DNA from: Candidatus Avipropionibacterium avicola
Lineage (GTDB): Bacteria > Actinomycetota > Actinomycetes > Propionibacteriales > Propionibacteriaceae
Length of the DNA stretch: 6,387 nucleotides
Direction: 5' to 3'
Assembly: GCA_018715445.1 (NCBI GenBank)
Contig: DVLP01000464.1
Coordinates: 1-6,387, forward strand
The position numbers and the translations under genes are program-made. Each line of letters begins with the position of its first letter. Position 1 is the stretch's first letter. Shown piece after piece: positions 6,335-6,387 of this stretch. A model generated the notes under the pieces. The model saw only the letters and a list, made by a program, of their open reading frames with translations, searched no databases and was not told the DNA's origin.

Positions 6335-6387
6335 AGTTCGGGAAGTGACCGGTGACGGGGGTGGGTGGGCCCGAGAAATCGCTCCCC
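6335..6387 (+). repeat. Intergenic palindromic repeat element, copy 2 (cut by window end)
   Basis: Bases 6335-6365 are exactly the reverse complement of 3201-3231 (31 of 31). In direct orientation, 6336-6387 aligns without gaps to 3152-3203 of copy 1: the arm matches at 22 of 27 bases and the loop at 16 of 25, with gagaaa and a terminal ctcccc shared. The window stops exactly where the loop of copy 1 ends, so the matching right arm is expected just beyond 6387. The element starts 57 bases after tilS, compared with 64-66 bases after dacB for copy 1. Confidence 0.75.

Overview
The window is very GC-rich, uses GTG as well as ATG starts, and has long antisense shadow ORFs, all typical of an actinobacterium. 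The gene order supports this: an inorganic pyrophosphatase gene diverges from a run of dacB, a DUF2342-type zincin gene and tilS. From general knowledge, Mycobacterium tuberculosis has the same neighbourhood (Rv3628 ppa, Rv3627c dacB, Rv3626c zincin, Rv3625c tilS, with hpt and ftsH beyond). The genus cannot be fixed from sequence alone.

Layout. On the minus strand, ppa (1550-1011) is followed 4 bases later by a TRM11/UPF0020-like SAM-dependent methyltransferase gene (1006-20). That gene ends in a stem-loop at the window edge. A 110-base divergent region (1551-1660) carries both Shine-Dalgarno sites and a perfect 7-bp inverted repeat. On the plus strand come dacB (1661-3085), a 236-base intergenic region, a DUF559 PD-(D/E)XK-like gene with an AbiEi-like N-terminus (3322-4263), a DUF2342-type zincin gene (4320-5327) and, 3 bases later, tilS (5331-6278). 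The window stops in the intergenic region after tilS.

Roles. Most of the genes are housekeeping: pyrophosphate removal (Ppa), peptidoglycan trimming (DacB), tRNA-Ile2 anticodon lysidine formation (TilS), and probably tRNA or other nucleic-acid methylation (TRM11-like). The zincin is widely conserved but of unknown function. The DUF559 gene is the odd one out, lying inside an otherwise conserved block.

The most notable non-coding feature is a palindromic element of about 79-83 bp after dacB (3150-3232). A second copy starts after tilS and is cut by the window end (6335-6387). One 31-base arm is exactly identical between copies in inverted orientation, while the asymmetric loop aligns in direct orientation. 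This looks like a dispersed intergenic repeat family. I see no defence island, CRISPR array, tRNA, rRNA or insertion-sequence transposase; apart from the repeat and the DUF559 gene, the window is ordinary.
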